In this document: piece after piece, positions 9,311-20,470 of the stretch
Numbering within the stretch: position 1 is the stretch's first letter
Layout: each line of letters starts with the position of its first letter
Assembly: GCA_024226235.1 (NCBI GenBank)
Contig: JAAELW010000143.1
Coordinates: 1 to 34,142 of the forward strand
DNA: 34,142 nt
Direction of reading: 5' to 3'
Origin: a bacterium
GTDB taxonomy: Bacteria; Myxococcota_A; UBA9160; UBA6930
Program-made: the position numbers and the translations under genes
The notes under the pieces: generated by a model
Told to the model about the DNA's origin: nothing
What the model saw: only the letters and a program-made list of their open reading frames with translations
Databases searched by the model: none

Positions 9311-10468
9311 TCATTGGCAGATCGCGTGGAGATCGGCGTCGTCGATTTCGGGTTTGGTGGCTGCCAGCACCTGGAAGCGGCGAAATGCCTTCTCCAACGG
9401 AGCCTCGGAGAGGCGATAGCCCAGTGCCGCGACGCGTTGCGCGAAGCCACCACGACCGGAGAGCTTTCCCAGCACGATCTGGGTGCCGACGGTGTGGCCG
9501 ACGGCCTCCGGATCGAGGACCTCGTAGGTTTCGCGCTGCTTCAGGACACCGTCCTGGTGAATCCCGGAGGCGTGACGGAACGCGTTTCCGCCCACTACCG
9601 CCTTATTAGGCGGCACGCCGACTCCCGACCGCTCGGCGACCAGAGCCGATACCCGGCCCATATCGCGCAACTCGACACCGGTTGCGACGTCCAGCCGCTC
9701 ACCGTGTACCGAGAGGCCGGCGACCACTTCCTCGAAGGCCGCATTGCCCGCTCGTTCGCCAATACCATTGACGGCGACTTCGACCTGTCGAGCGCCGGCT
9801 GCGACCGCCGCCAGTGAGTTCGCGGTGGCGAGCCCCAGATCGTCCTGACCGTGGAAGGAGATCACCGCCTCGGGCACCAGGCCGCGCACGAACGCCACCA
9901 GTGAGGCCACCTGATCGGGCGTGGCGAATCCAACGGTATCCGGCAGATTGATCGTGGTGGCTCCGGCCTCCACCGTCGCTCGGGCCAGCTCGCCGATGAA
10001 CGTCCGATCGGCCCGGGTTGCATCCATCGGGCTGAATTCGACATCGTCCGTGAATTCGCGAGCGCTTCGCACCATCGCGGACGCCATCGCAATGACCTGC
10101 TCCCGCGTCTTGTTCAGTTGGTGGGCCAACTGCATGTCGGACGCGTTCACGAAGACGTGGATCCGGGGCTCCTCCGCATGACGCAGGGCCTCTCCGGCAG
10201 CCGCGACATCCTTCGGGACGGCCCGGGCGAGTGCACAAACCCGGGCTCCGCGGACGTTCGCGGCCACTTCCGCGACTGCGGAACACTCGGAGGCGGAGTT
10301 CACGGGGAAGCCCGCCTCGACCACATCCACCCCCATTTCGGCTAGCGCGAGGGCGATCTCGACCTTGTCGGTCGCAGAGAAACAGACCCCCGCGGTCTGC
10401 TCCCCATCACGCAGGGTCGTGTCGAAGATCACGACATGTTTGGGATCGGTCGGGTTGAACTCGGACAT
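9311..10468 (-). CDS. leuA: 2-isopropylmalate synthase, short form without regulatory domain
   Basis: A 385-residue enzyme of the DRE-TIM metallolyase family that condenses acetyl-CoA with 2-oxoisovalerate in the first committed step of leucine synthesis. The metal-binding motif DTTLRDGEQ is near residues 16-24. The second signature, HGQDDLGLATANSLAAV with NGIGERAGN, is typical of LeuA, and the metal-binding HASGIHQDGVLK is near 300. The protein ends soon after the catalytic core and subdomains. The C-terminal leucine-binding domain of ordinary LeuA (usually over 500 residues) is absent. The upstream leucine attenuator supports LeuA over homocitrate or citramalate synthase. The start is the ATG at 10468, with CGGAG 7-8 nt upstream. 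It forms a single-gene unit with its own promoter. Confidence 0.88.
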   Translation of the reverse strand: MSEFNPTDPKHVVIFDTTLRDGEQTAGVCFSATDKVEIALALAEMGVDVVEAGFPVNSASECSAVAEVAANVRGARVCALARAVPKDVAAAGEALRHAEEPRIHVFVNASDMQLAHQLNKTREQVIAMASAMVRSAREFTDDVEFSPMDATRADRTFIGELARATVEAGATTINLPDTVGFATPDQVASLVAFVRGLVPEAVISFHGQDDLGLATANSLAAVAAGARQVEVAVNGIGERAGNAAFEEVVAGLSVHGERLDVATGVELRDMGRVSALVAERSGVGVPPNKAVVGGNAFRHASGIHQDGVLKQRETYEVLDPEAVGHTVGTQIVLGKLSGRGGFAQRVAALGYRLSEAPLEKAFRRFQVLAATKPEIDDADLHAICQ

Positions 10469-10519
10469 GGATTCGCTCCGGTGGTGCCTCCCGGCCGGAA
10501 CGCGGGCAACTCTTGCCCC

Positions 10520-10558
10520 AAAAGGAAAACCCTCCCCGGCCGTTCGGCGGGAGAGGGT
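10520..10558 (-). terminator. Attenuator: intrinsic terminator of the leucine leader
   Basis: On the minus strand ACCCTCTCC (10558-10550) pairs with GGGGAGGGT (10537-10529), with one T-G wobble. After one mismatch, GCC pairs with GGC around a GAAC loop. The stem runs straight into TTTTCCTTTT (10529-10520). This is a strong Rho-independent terminator, placed after the leader peptide and 51 nt before the leuA start codon. It is arm 3:4 of the attenuator: when it forms, leuA is not transcribed. Confidence 0.85.
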
Positions 10559-10594
10559 CTCGCTAGGTCGCGCTTCGTTTGGCGCTAGCAGACC
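10556..10594 (-). promoter_or_regulatory. leuA: Attenuator: antiterminator pairing
   Basis: GGTCTGCTAGCGC (10594-10582), which spans the leader-peptide stop, can pair with GCGCGACCTAGCGAGACC (10573-10556) with small bulges. The downstream arm takes up the first bases of the terminator stem, so this pairing and the terminator exclude each other. The upstream arm overlaps the 3' part of the Leu-codon hairpin. This is the expected geometry of a 2:3 antiterminator that forms when ribosomes stall on leucine codons. Confidence 0.75.
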
Positions 10595-10656
10595 TCCCCC
10601 GCCCTGCTAAGAAGCAGGCCGAGGAAAAGCAGCTGGCTGAACGAGCGACCATTCAT
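10585..10656 (-). CDS. Leucine-rich leader peptide of the leuA attenuator
   Basis: A 23-residue ORF reading MNGRSFSQLLFLGLLLSRAG, then EVC and a TAG stop at 10587-10585. Six of eight consecutive codons (residues 9-16) are leucine, three of them CTT, which is uncommon in such GC-rich DNA. The peptide acts as a sensor of charged tRNA-Leu: ribosome stalling in the Leu run favours the antiterminator and lets leuA be transcribed. No Shine-Dalgarno precedes the ATG, and the predicted transcript begins about 2 nt upstream, so it may be read as a leaderless mRNA. An overlapping ATG two codons later in another frame lacks Leu codons and was rejected. Confidence 0.85.
   Translation of the reverse strand: MNGRSFSQLLFLGLLLSRAGEVC
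10593..10624 (-). promoter_or_regulatory. leuA: Attenuator: Leu-codon (pause) hairpin
   Basis: Within the leucine codons CCTGCT (10618-10613 region) pairs with AGCAGG across a short TCTT loop. The outer segments CCTC (10624-10621) and GAGG (10596-10593) extend the stem across an internal loop. This is arm 1:2. It holds the upstream arm of the antiterminator when ribosomes pass without stalling, which lets the terminator form. Confidence 0.7.
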
Positions 10657-10665
10657 GGTCCGATG

Positions 10666-10694
10666 AGTATCGACTGAACGGCGCGGAGAGTCAA
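10666..10694 (-). promoter_or_regulatory. leuA: Sigma70-type promoter of the leuA leader transcript
   Basis: TTGACT (10694-10689, 5 of 6 consensus) and GATACT (10671-10666, 4 of 6) are separated by exactly 17 bp. The predicted start point is about A at 10659, two bases before the leader-peptide ATG. The promoter sits 12 bp past the stop of the glutaredoxin-like gene, so leuA can be expressed separately from the pyrimidine operon. Confidence 0.75.
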
Positions 10695-10705
10695 GTTCGA
10701 CCGGA

Positions 10706-11275
10706 CTAGAGCTCCAGCAGCTCACCCAGGCGCCCCGGATCGAAGCCGATCACCAGCTGACCGTCGATATCGATCGTCGGTGTAGCCCAGCGGGCCACCT
10801 TTCCGCGCAGGTTCTCCTGGGCGCGATCGGAACGGATGTCCAGCTCCGTATACGGCACCTGGTGACGTGTAAACCAATTGGCTGCCGATTCGCAGGCGTG
10901 GCAGCCCGGCGAGCTGTACATGACCACCTCGTGGGAGGCGACCGCAAAGGGACGCGAACCTCCTGCAGCATCCTGCCGGGGCCCCGATGGGGCCGGGATC
11001 GACGCGCCCAGCTCGATGCGCCCGACGTCATCCCGAAAGCGCTCCGGAACCTGCTCCAGCGAGTCGACGAACTGGACAGCGCCCTGCTCGTCCACGTACT
11101 GGAAGAGCACCCGTTGCGGGCCCTTCTCGAAATCCGTGAAGGATTCCGCGAACTCGAAGGGGGCACCCTCCTGCGCCCAGCTGGCAAGTTTCTCGGAGGC
11201 GTAGCGGGAAAGGACCCAGCCACCGACGGCCGAAACCACCAGCATGCCCGCCAGCGCCAGGAGAAAGGAACGCAT
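10706..11275 (-). CDS. Membrane-anchored glutaredoxin-like protein with DUF4124-like segment
   Basis: A 189-residue protein. A single hydrophobic anchor lies at about 4-22. It is followed by a segment like DUF4124 (RVLFQYVDEQGAVQFVDS, about 55-72), which is often seen in envelope proteins. The C-terminal glutaredoxin/thioredoxin-fold domain is at about 113-189, with the redox pair C125-H-A-C128 in SSPGCHACES and the cis-proline motif ATPT at 164-167. It probably reduces or isomerises thiols at the outer face of the membrane; partners are unknown. The start is the ATG at 11275 with GAGGGG about 5 nt upstream, 38 nt after recG. A longer upstream frame lacks family character. Confidence 0.75.
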   Translation of the reverse strand: MRSFLLALAGMLVVSAVGGWVLSRYASEKLASWAQEGAPFEFAESFTDFEKGPQRVLFQYVDEQGAVQFVDSLEQVPERFRDDVGRIELGASIPAPSGPRQDAAGGSRPFAVASHEVVMYSSPGCHACESAANWFTRHQVPYTELDIRSDRAQENLRGKVARWATPTIDIDGQLVIGFDPGRLGELLEL

Positions 11276-11313
11276 GGCCCCTCTTTCGGCAGGTCGAACC
11301 CGTGACTCCAGAC

Positions 11314-13680
11314 CTATCCGACCCCGACCAACGCCAGCCGGTCGCCCCAGCGGGTCCGCACCGAACGGGCCAGCTCCGGGGCCCGACGGAGACCCGGATC
11401 GGCTCTCAGGGTCTCGTTGGCCGCTTCGCGGGCTACAGCCACCCACCTGGCGTCCCGGACCAGATCGGCGAATCGAAGGTCCGGCAACTTGCCATGTTGG
11501 CGGGTGCCCAGGAACTCACCCGGCCCACGAATGCGCAGATCCGCATCGGCGATGCGAAAGCCATCAGTCGTCTGCAGCATCGCCCGCAAGCGGGCCTCGC
11601 TGTCCTCCCCGCCACCACGGGCCACCAGTACGCAGGTTCCGGGTCGCTCGCCCCGACCCACGCGCCCCCGCAGCTGATGGAGCTGGGCCAGGCCGAAGCG
11701 CTCGGCGTGCTCGACGACCATCAGCGTGGCAGCGGGAACATCGACACCGACCTCGATCACTGTCGTAGACACGAGGATCCGCGTCTCCCCGGCCATGAAC
11801 CGAGCCATCGCTTCGGCTCGAGCTCCGGCATCGAGGCGGCCATGAACCAGATCGACCGCCACATCGGAAAACGCCGCACGGATCCGCTCCGTACTCTCGG
11901 TCGCCGCGCGCAGGTCGAGCTTCTCGGACTCCTCGACCAGCGGATACACCACATACACCTGCTCACTGCGATCCAGAGCTTCGCGGACGAGACGCGTCAC
12001 CTGTTCGCCCTCTCCCTCCCTGAGCAGCAATGTCTCGGTCGGGCTTCGACCCGGTGGCAGTTCATCGATCACGGACAGCTCGAGATCTCCATACAAGGTC
12101 AGGGCCAGGCTGCGGGGGATCGGAGTGGCCGTCATCACGAGCACGTGTGGGCTGACACCACCCTGTGTCTTTTCGGCCAGGGCCGCCCGCTGCATCACGC
12201 CGAAGCGATGCTGCTCGTCGATCACGACCAGGGCCAGGCGGGCGAATCTCACATCGCTCTGCACCAAGGCATGGGTGCCGACGACCAGATCGACTTCTCC
12301 TTCCGCAAGAGCCTCCCGCACTCTCGGAGCATCCGGAGCCGAAGATGTCAGGAGACCGATCCGGAGCCCGGTATCACCGAGCAACTCTCGGAGCGTCCGA
12401 TCGTGCTGCTCCGCCAGGAGTTCGGTGGGCGCCATCAGTGCGGCCTGGGTACCCGCACGCGCGGCGACCACGGCAGCCAACGCTGCGACAGCGGTCTTGC
12501 CGCTTCCCACGTCGCCCTGGAGCAGACGATTCATCGGATGGGGCTCGCGCAGATCACGTCGGATCTCGCCCCACGCGCGCCCCTGCGCACGGGTCAGGCG
12601 AAACGGCAATGCGTCTTCGGCTTCCCGGAGCACCGACTCGTCGGCAGGCAATGCGATTCCGGGCTCGGCCGCCCGCTCGGCCCGACGCTGCGCGAGGCCC
12701 ACCTCGAGCAGGTAGAGTTCTTCCAGCACGAGCCGCTCATGGGCGGGCGTGGTGCGTTCGCGCAGCGCCTCGACATCCGCCTCGCCACTCGGCTGGTGGA
12801 TCTCGTGCAAGGCCATCGGCGTCGACGGGAGCCCCCGCTCCGCGACCAATCCACTGGGCAACGTGCTGGGCACGAGATCCGCGAAATTCTCCACGGCTAC
12901 GGCAACCAGTCGCCTGAAGGTGCGGGCAGGCACGCCTTCGGGCACCGGATAGTCGGGCACGATCGGCTCGCCTACGGCTGCGCCGTCTTCTTCTTCCTGC
13001 TCGATCCGGTCGATCTCGGGATGGGTGATCTCCTTGTTGAAGCGGTAGCGGCGAACGTCCCCGGTGACGAGCAGACGCGTTCCCTTCGTCACCGTCTTCT
13101 GAAGGGATTCGCCGCCGCGGAACCACTTGAGCGTCACGCTACCGGTTCCGTCCCCGACGACGGCCTGAAACAGCCGACCCCCACGAGCGCGGCCCCGCAT
13201 CGGAACGAAGTCCGCGAGCATCACCTCGGCTTCGAAAGTCGCGCGGCTTCCAACCTCGAGTTCACCCACCGCAACGCGCTCTCGACGATCGTCATAGCGG
13301 CTCGGAAGGTGGAACAGCAGGTCCGCGATCGTTCGCAAGCCCCGCTTCGCGAGTGACTCGGCCCGCTTCGCACCGATCCCGGGCAACGTGGCAATCGGCC
13401 GGGCGATCGCAAGATCACAGAAGTCAGGCACAAGGAGCGGCCCCAGCAGTTCCAGCGCACCCTCGACTGCCCGACGCCGCTCATCTCCATCGACAGGCAC
13501 AGAGAAGATCTCCGCCACCTGCGCAAGCGTCTTTCGCACATCCGGCGGGACCGCCATGCCCATGGCCCGCTCGACCCCCAGAAGGACCGTCTTCTGCAGA
13601 TCCACGAGCCGCTCGGCATGGCTCCCCGCTGCGAACGCCAGTGGCTTCCGAATCGCCTCGATGGCTGCCGGGAACTCCAT
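11314..13680 (-). CDS. recG: ATP-dependent DNA helicase RecG
   Basis: A superfamily 2 helicase of 788 residues that remodels stalled replication forks and branched recombination intermediates. An N-terminal extension precedes LPGIGAKRAESLAKRG and the OB-fold wedge domain. The helicase motifs are QGDVGSGKTAVAALAA (Walker A), VVIDEQHRFGV (DEQH box), MTATPIPRSL (motif III) and QLHQLRGRVGRGE (motif VI), followed by the C-terminal TRG region. It is longer than E. coli RecG, mainly at the N-terminus. The chosen ATG at 13680 has no clear Shine-Dalgarno. An in-frame ATG at 13725, one base after the carB stop, would suit translational coupling and add 15 residues, so the start is uncertain. Confidence 0.93.
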   Translation of the reverse strand: MEFPAAIEAIRKPLAFAAGSHAERLVDLQKTVLLGVERAMGMAVPPDVRKTLAQVAEIFSVPVDGDERRRAVEGALELLGPLLVPDFCDLAIARPIATLPGIGAKRAESLAKRGLRTIADLLFHLPSRYDDRRERVAVGELEVGSRATFEAEVMLADFVPMRGRARGGRLFQAVVGDGTGSVTLKWFRGGESLQKTVTKGTRLLVTGDVRRYRFNKEITHPEIDRIEQEEEDGAAVGEPIVPDYPVPEGVPARTFRRLVAVAVENFADLVPSTLPSGLVAERGLPSTPMALHEIHQPSGEADVEALRERTTPAHERLVLEELYLLEVGLAQRRAERAAEPGIALPADESVLREAEDALPFRLTRAQGRAWGEIRRDLREPHPMNRLLQGDVGSGKTAVAALAAVVAARAGTQAALMAPTELLAEQHDRTLRELLGDTGLRIGLLTSSAPDAPRVREALAEGEVDLVVGTHALVQSDVRFARLALVVIDEQHRFGVMQRAALAEKTQGGVSPHVLVMTATPIPRSLALTLYGDLELSVIDELPPGRSPTETLLLREGEGEQVTRLVREALDRSEQVYVVYPLVEESEKLDLRAATESTERIRAAFSDVAVDLVHGRLDAGARAEAMARFMAGETRILVSTTVIEVGVDVPAATLMVVEHAERFGLAQLHQLRGRVGRGERPGTCVLVARGGGEDSEARLRAMLQTTDGFRIADADLRIRGPGEFLGTRQHGKLPDLRFADLVRDARWVAVAREAANETLRADPGLRRAPELARSVRTRWGDRLALVGVG

Positions 13681-13726
13681 CCGACGAGGGTAGCGAGGGA
13701 AAGAACGCCCCCCCTCCGGGTTCATC

Positions 13727-16962
<3,236 letters not shown>

Positions 16963-16963
<1 letters not shown>

Positions 16964-18228
16964 CAGTGTCCCACCTGGGTCGGGGCGCCGGCTGCCGACT
17001 TGCCCTTGGAGATCTGGGCGCCGGTCGCCGACTTGCCCTTGGAGATCTGGGCGCCGCTCACCGTCTCGCCAGCCTTGTGGCGAAGGGTCATGGTGCGAAA
17101 GCGCTCGAAGAAGTAGCGGACGTCATGAGGCCCGGGAGAGGCCTCCGGGTGATACTGCACGGAGAAGAGAGGCAGCTCTTCGTGAGCGAGCCCCTCGACC
17201 GTGTCGTCGTTCAGGTTCACGTGGGTGATCTCGACCGGCTCCCCCGCCTCGCGAAGGGAATCCGCCTCGACCGCATAGCCGTGGTTCTCGGCGCAGATCG
17301 CCACCTTGCCCGTCGCCAGGTCCTTGCCCGGCTGATTGCCGCCGTGGTGACCGAACTTGAGTTTGCGGGTGCGACCGCCGAGAGCGAGAGCCAGGATCTG
17401 GTGGCCCAGACAGATGCCGAACATCGGCATATCCCGGGAGAGCGCTCGCACGTGCTCGCGCACGCCGTTTACGGCCACCGGATCGCCGGGGCCGTTCGAA
17501 AGAAAGATGGCGTCCGGCGAGAGCGCGCGGGCCTCACTGGCAGAGGTCGTGGCCGGAACCACCGTCACATCGAAGCCGTGGTCCACCAGCAAACGCAATA
17601 TGTTCCGCTTCACGCCGAAGTCGTAAGCCACCACGCGGAGCCGCGGGTCGGGAATCCCGGACGTCGGCAGTTGGCCTTCGATACCCGCCCAGCCGCCTTC
17701 CTTCCACTCATACGAGGCCTCGCAAGTGACCTCCGCAACGAGATCCTGCTCCTCCAATGGAGCGGCAGCGCGTGCCAGGGCCAATAGCTCCGCCTCGTCC
17801 TGCTTCGCGGGGTCCGTGCTGAGAACACCATTCTGGAAGCCCTGGTCTCGGATCCGCCGCACCAACGCCCGCGTATCCAGACCCGCAATGGCGGGAATCC
17901 CGAAACGCTCCAGATAGGCGGGAAGGCTCTCCTGGGCCCTGAAGTTCGACGGGTCCGAAAACAATTCCTTCACGATGAAGCCGCGCAGGAAGGGCTGGCG
18001 AGCCTCGTCATCCTCCGGATTCGTTCCCACGTTCCCGATCTCTGGTGCCGTCATCGTCACCAGCTGCCCGGCATAGGAGGGGTCGCTCAGGATCTCCTGA
18101 TACCCCGTCATGCTGGTGTTGAAGCAGACCTCACCGGTGGCCACGGCAGCCGCACCGTGGGCCATACCCCGGAAGATCGTGCCGTCAGCGAGTACGAGCC
18201 GAGCCTGCTTCGGCGTGGGTGCGGTCAC
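16963..18228 (-). CDS. carA: Carbamoyl-phosphate synthase small (glutaminase) subunit with repeat-bearing tail
   Basis: A 421-residue glutamine amidotransferase subunit that hydrolyses glutamine and channels ammonia to CarB. The N-terminal CPS domain ([22 protein letters not shown]) is followed by the class I GATase domain. The nucleophile is Cys in FGICLGHQ at about 274, and the catalytic His/Glu are in [10 protein letters not shown] at about 360-367. The last 35 or so residues after [13 protein letters not shown] are an unusual extension with a tandem repeat of [10 protein letters not shown]. The GTG at 18228 overlaps the pyrC stop by 4 nt (GTGA), with GAGGAG about 10 nt upstream. It is joined to carB by a 1-nt overlap. 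Confidence 0.95.
16986..17056. repeat. carA: 33-bp tandem repeat in the 3' end of carA
   Basis: Two consecutive 33-bp units (16986-17018 and 17019-17051) differ at only two positions, and a third begins and stops after cgccg at 17056. The unit length is a multiple of three and encodes 11 residues ([10 protein letters not shown] plus one variable residue) in the CarA tail. The near identity of the copies indicates a recent in-frame duplication. Confidence 0.85.
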
Positions 18229-19520
18229 GGGAAAATCACTCCTCGATCGACATGGTAGACGAGCGCGCCGTCCACAAAGGTGGCAACGGGCCGCCCGATC
18301 ATTTCCTGGCCTGCCCACGGAGAGTTGCGGCTCTTCGAGTAGCCCTTGGCGGGGTCATAGATCCACTTGCGCTCCGGGTCGAGCACCGCCACATCTCCAG
18401 CCGAACCGCGGGTCAGCCGCCCGCCGGGTAGATCGAAGACCTGCGCGGGGTTCGAGGTGAGCGACGCGATCAGGCCCATCGGCGAGATCCGGTTCTTGCG
18501 CACCAATTCCATCACTGTCGGATAGGCCGTCTCGAACCCCAACACTCCGGGAGGCGCCTCCGTGAACTCGACCTCCTTCTCGTACACCGCATGCGGCGCG
18601 TGGTCCGTGGCGATCGCATCGAGCGTGCCGTCAGCCAACCCCTCGGCGCAGCCATCCACGTCGGCCGCACTGCGAAGCGGCGGTGACATCTTGGTGTTGG
18701 TGTCGTAGCCGAGCGTCGCCTCGTCGGTCAGCGTCAGATGGTGGGGCGTCACCTCCGCGGTGACATGAACGCCGCGCTCCCGGGCTTCGCGAATCAACGC
18801 GACTGCGCCAGCCGTGGAGACATGCCCGACGTGGAGATGGGCACCGGTGAACTCGGCCAGTTGGATGTCGCGAGCCACGTGCAGCGTTTCGGCCACGGCC
18901 GGATTCCCGGGCAGACCGAGCCGCGTCGAAACTGCTCCTTCGTTCACCACACCCTTGCGCACCAGCGTGAGATCTTCCGCATGAACCATCACAGGCTTGC
19001 TGACGAGCCGCGAGTACTCGAGGACCCGCCGCTGCATGTCGCTGTCCATGATCGTTCGGCCGTCATCGCTGAAGGCCACCGCGCCGGCCTCGACCAGTGC
19101 GGACATCTCGGTCATCACCTCGCCCCGCAGGCCCTTCGTCGCGGCAGCGACCGCATAGACGTGAACCGGACAATCCTGACGGGCCCGATCCAGGATGTAG
19201 TCCGTCACCGCCGGGTCATCGTTCACCGGATCCGTATTTGCCATGCAGGCCAGGCCGGTGAAGCCACCGGCCGCTCCAGCTCGCCCACCTGAGGCGATGT
19301 CCTCTTTGTACTCCTGACCGGGTTCCCGAAGATGCGCGTGGAGATCGATGAAACCCGGGGTCACCCAGCAGCCTTCGGCATCCAGGGTCTCGGCATCCGA
19401 GGCGGAGATGTCGTGGCCGACGGCCTCGACCCGCCCATCCTCCAGAAGAACGTCCGCGACCTCATCACGACCCGTAGAAGGGTCGATCACGCGACCGCCG
19501 CGAATCCACACCCGTCCCAT
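18225..19520 (-). CDS. pyrC: Dihydroorotase, class I
   Basis: A 431-residue metallo-hydrolase that cyclises N-carbamoyl-aspartate to dihydroorotate. The first metal site is H61-A-H63 in [12 protein letters not shown]. Further sites are the class I SDDGRT segment with its metal-ligand aspartate, the histidines of HAEDL and HVGHVS, and the catalytic aspartate in ATDHAPH. All expected ligands are present, so it is not the inactive PyrC-like partner seen in some bacteria. The ATG at 19520 is preferred: it starts like relatives ([13 protein letters not shown]) and lies 2 nt after the pyrB stop with GGAGGG 11 nt upstream. A TTG two codons earlier overlaps the pyrB stop by 4 nt and is possible. The stop overlaps carA. 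Confidence 0.93.
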   Translation of the reverse strand: MGRVWIRGGRVIDPSTGRDEVADVLLEDGRVEAVGHDISASDAETLDAEGCWVTPGFIDLHAHLREPGQEYKEDIASGGRAGAAGGFTGLACMANTDPVNDDPAVTDYILDRARQDCPVHVYAVAAATKGLRGEVMTEMSALVEAGAVAFSDDGRTIMDSDMQRRVLEYSRLVSKPVMVHAEDLTLVRKGVVNEGAVSTRLGLPGNPAVAETLHVARDIQLAEFTGAHLHVGHVSTAGAVALIREARERGVHVTAEVTPHHLTLTDEATLGYDTNTKMSPPLRSAADVDGCAEGLADGTLDAIATDHAPHAVYEKEVEFTEAPPGVLGFETAYPTVMELVRKNRISPMGLIASLTSNPAQVFDLPGGRLTRGSAGDVAVLDPERKWIYDPAKGYSKSRNSPWAGQEMIGRPVATFVDGALVYHVDRGVIFP

Positions 19521-19522
19521 CG

Positions 19523-20470
19523 TCAAGAATTCCCTCCCTCGTCCGCGGGTCTGCGGTGGCGTCGACCGGCCAGCAAGTAGAGCACGGCCATGCGCAGAGC
19601 GACGCCGTTGCGCACCTGATCCAGGATCACGCTGGGCCGATGGTCAGCCAGATCATGGGCCAGCTCGACACCCCGGTTCACCGGACCCGGGTGCATCACG
19701 ATCGCGTCATCCTTCGCGAAGCGGAGCTTTGCCCGGTCGAGACCGAAGGTGGCAGCGTATTCGCGCACGCTCGGGAAGTAGGCGCCGGCCAGGCGCTCCC
19801 GCTGGATGCGCAGCGCCATCACCACATCGGCTCCGTCCAGGGCCTCGCGGAGGGAGGAGAAGGGCTTTACGCCAAGTGTCTCCACTGCGGCGGGAATCAT
19901 CGTCGGCGGCGCCGCCACCCGGACCTCGGCACCCATCTTCAGGAAACCATGGATATTCGAGCGGGCCACCCTCGAGTGGGCGATGTCGCCGATGATCGTC
20001 ACGGTCAGACCATCCAATCGATCCTTCTCCTCGAGTACGGTCAACATGTCGAGGAGCGCCTGGGTCGGATGCTCGTGAGCACCGTCGCCAGCATTGATCA
20101 CCGGAGCATCCAACTCGTCCGCAATACGCTTGGGTACGCCGGCCACTCCGTGGCGTACGACGACTGCGTCGGGATCCATCGCGTCGAGGGTCTTGGCCGT
20201 ATCCAGGATGCTCTCGGATTTGGAGAGGCTCGAATGCGATGGTGTGAAATTCACGACATCTGCCGACAGCCGCTTTCCAGCGATCTCGAAGCTCGTCCGG
20301 GTGCGCGTCGAAGGCTCGAAGAAGAGGTTGATGATGGTCCGACCGCGCAGGGTCGGAACCTTCTTCACATCCCGCTCCGCCACCTCCTTCATGTGGATGG
20401 CGGTCTCGAGAATCGTCTCGATGTCTTCGCGCGCCAGCTCCTGGATCCCGAGCAGGCCGTTCTCCATCAT
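19523..20470 (-). CDS. pyrB: Aspartate carbamoyltransferase catalytic subunit
   Basis: A 315-residue transcarbamoylase that joins carbamoyl phosphate and aspartate in the first committed step of pyrimidine synthesis. The carbamoyl-phosphate loop STRTRTSF is at 54-61. The 80s-loop lysine is in SLSKSES (about K84), EHPTQALLD lies in the middle, and MHPGPVNRG is near the C-terminus. No regulatory subunit pyrI is present in the window, so control probably comes from PyrR. The ATG at 20470 overlaps the pyrR stop by 4 nt (ATGA), with GGGGAG about 8 nt upstream; a second ATG follows directly. Confidence 0.95.
   Translation of the reverse strand: MMENGLLGIQELAREDIETILETAIHMKEVAERDVKKVPTLRGRTIINLFFEPSTRTRTSFEIAGKRLSADVVNFTPSHSSLSKSESILDTAKTLDAMDPDAVVVRHGVAGVPKRIADELDAPVINAGDGAHEHPTQALLDMLTVLEEKDRLDGLTVTIIGDIAHSRVARSNIHGFLKMGAEVRVAAPPTMIPAAVETLGVKPFSSLREALDGADVVMALRIQRERLAGAYFPSVREYAATFGLDRAKLRFAKDDAIVMHPGPVNRGVELAHDLADHRPSVILDQVRNGVALRMAVLYLLAGRRHRRPADEGGNS

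Noticed and set aside
7170-9453. Very long open frames overlapping the ThDP enzyme on both strands (plus 7170-9419, minus 7492-9453)
   Set aside because: Low-complexity Arg/Gly/Pro translations without motifs; the in-frame ThDP enzyme at 7729 has clear domains, a ribosome binding site and a proper stop.
10591-10652. Second leader-peptide candidate starting at the overlapping ATGGTC
   Set aside because: It is out of frame with the leucine codons and lacks any amino acid run, so it cannot explain the attenuator.
11302-13356. A 684-codon plus-strand frame antisense to recG
   Set aside because: No recognisable domain and a composition expected from the complement of a GC-rich gene; the minus-strand RecG motifs are complete.
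16986-17056. Tandem repeat in carA as a CRISPR array or intergenic satellite
   Set aside because: The units are directly adjacent with no spacers and lie inside an open reading frame with an 11-codon period.
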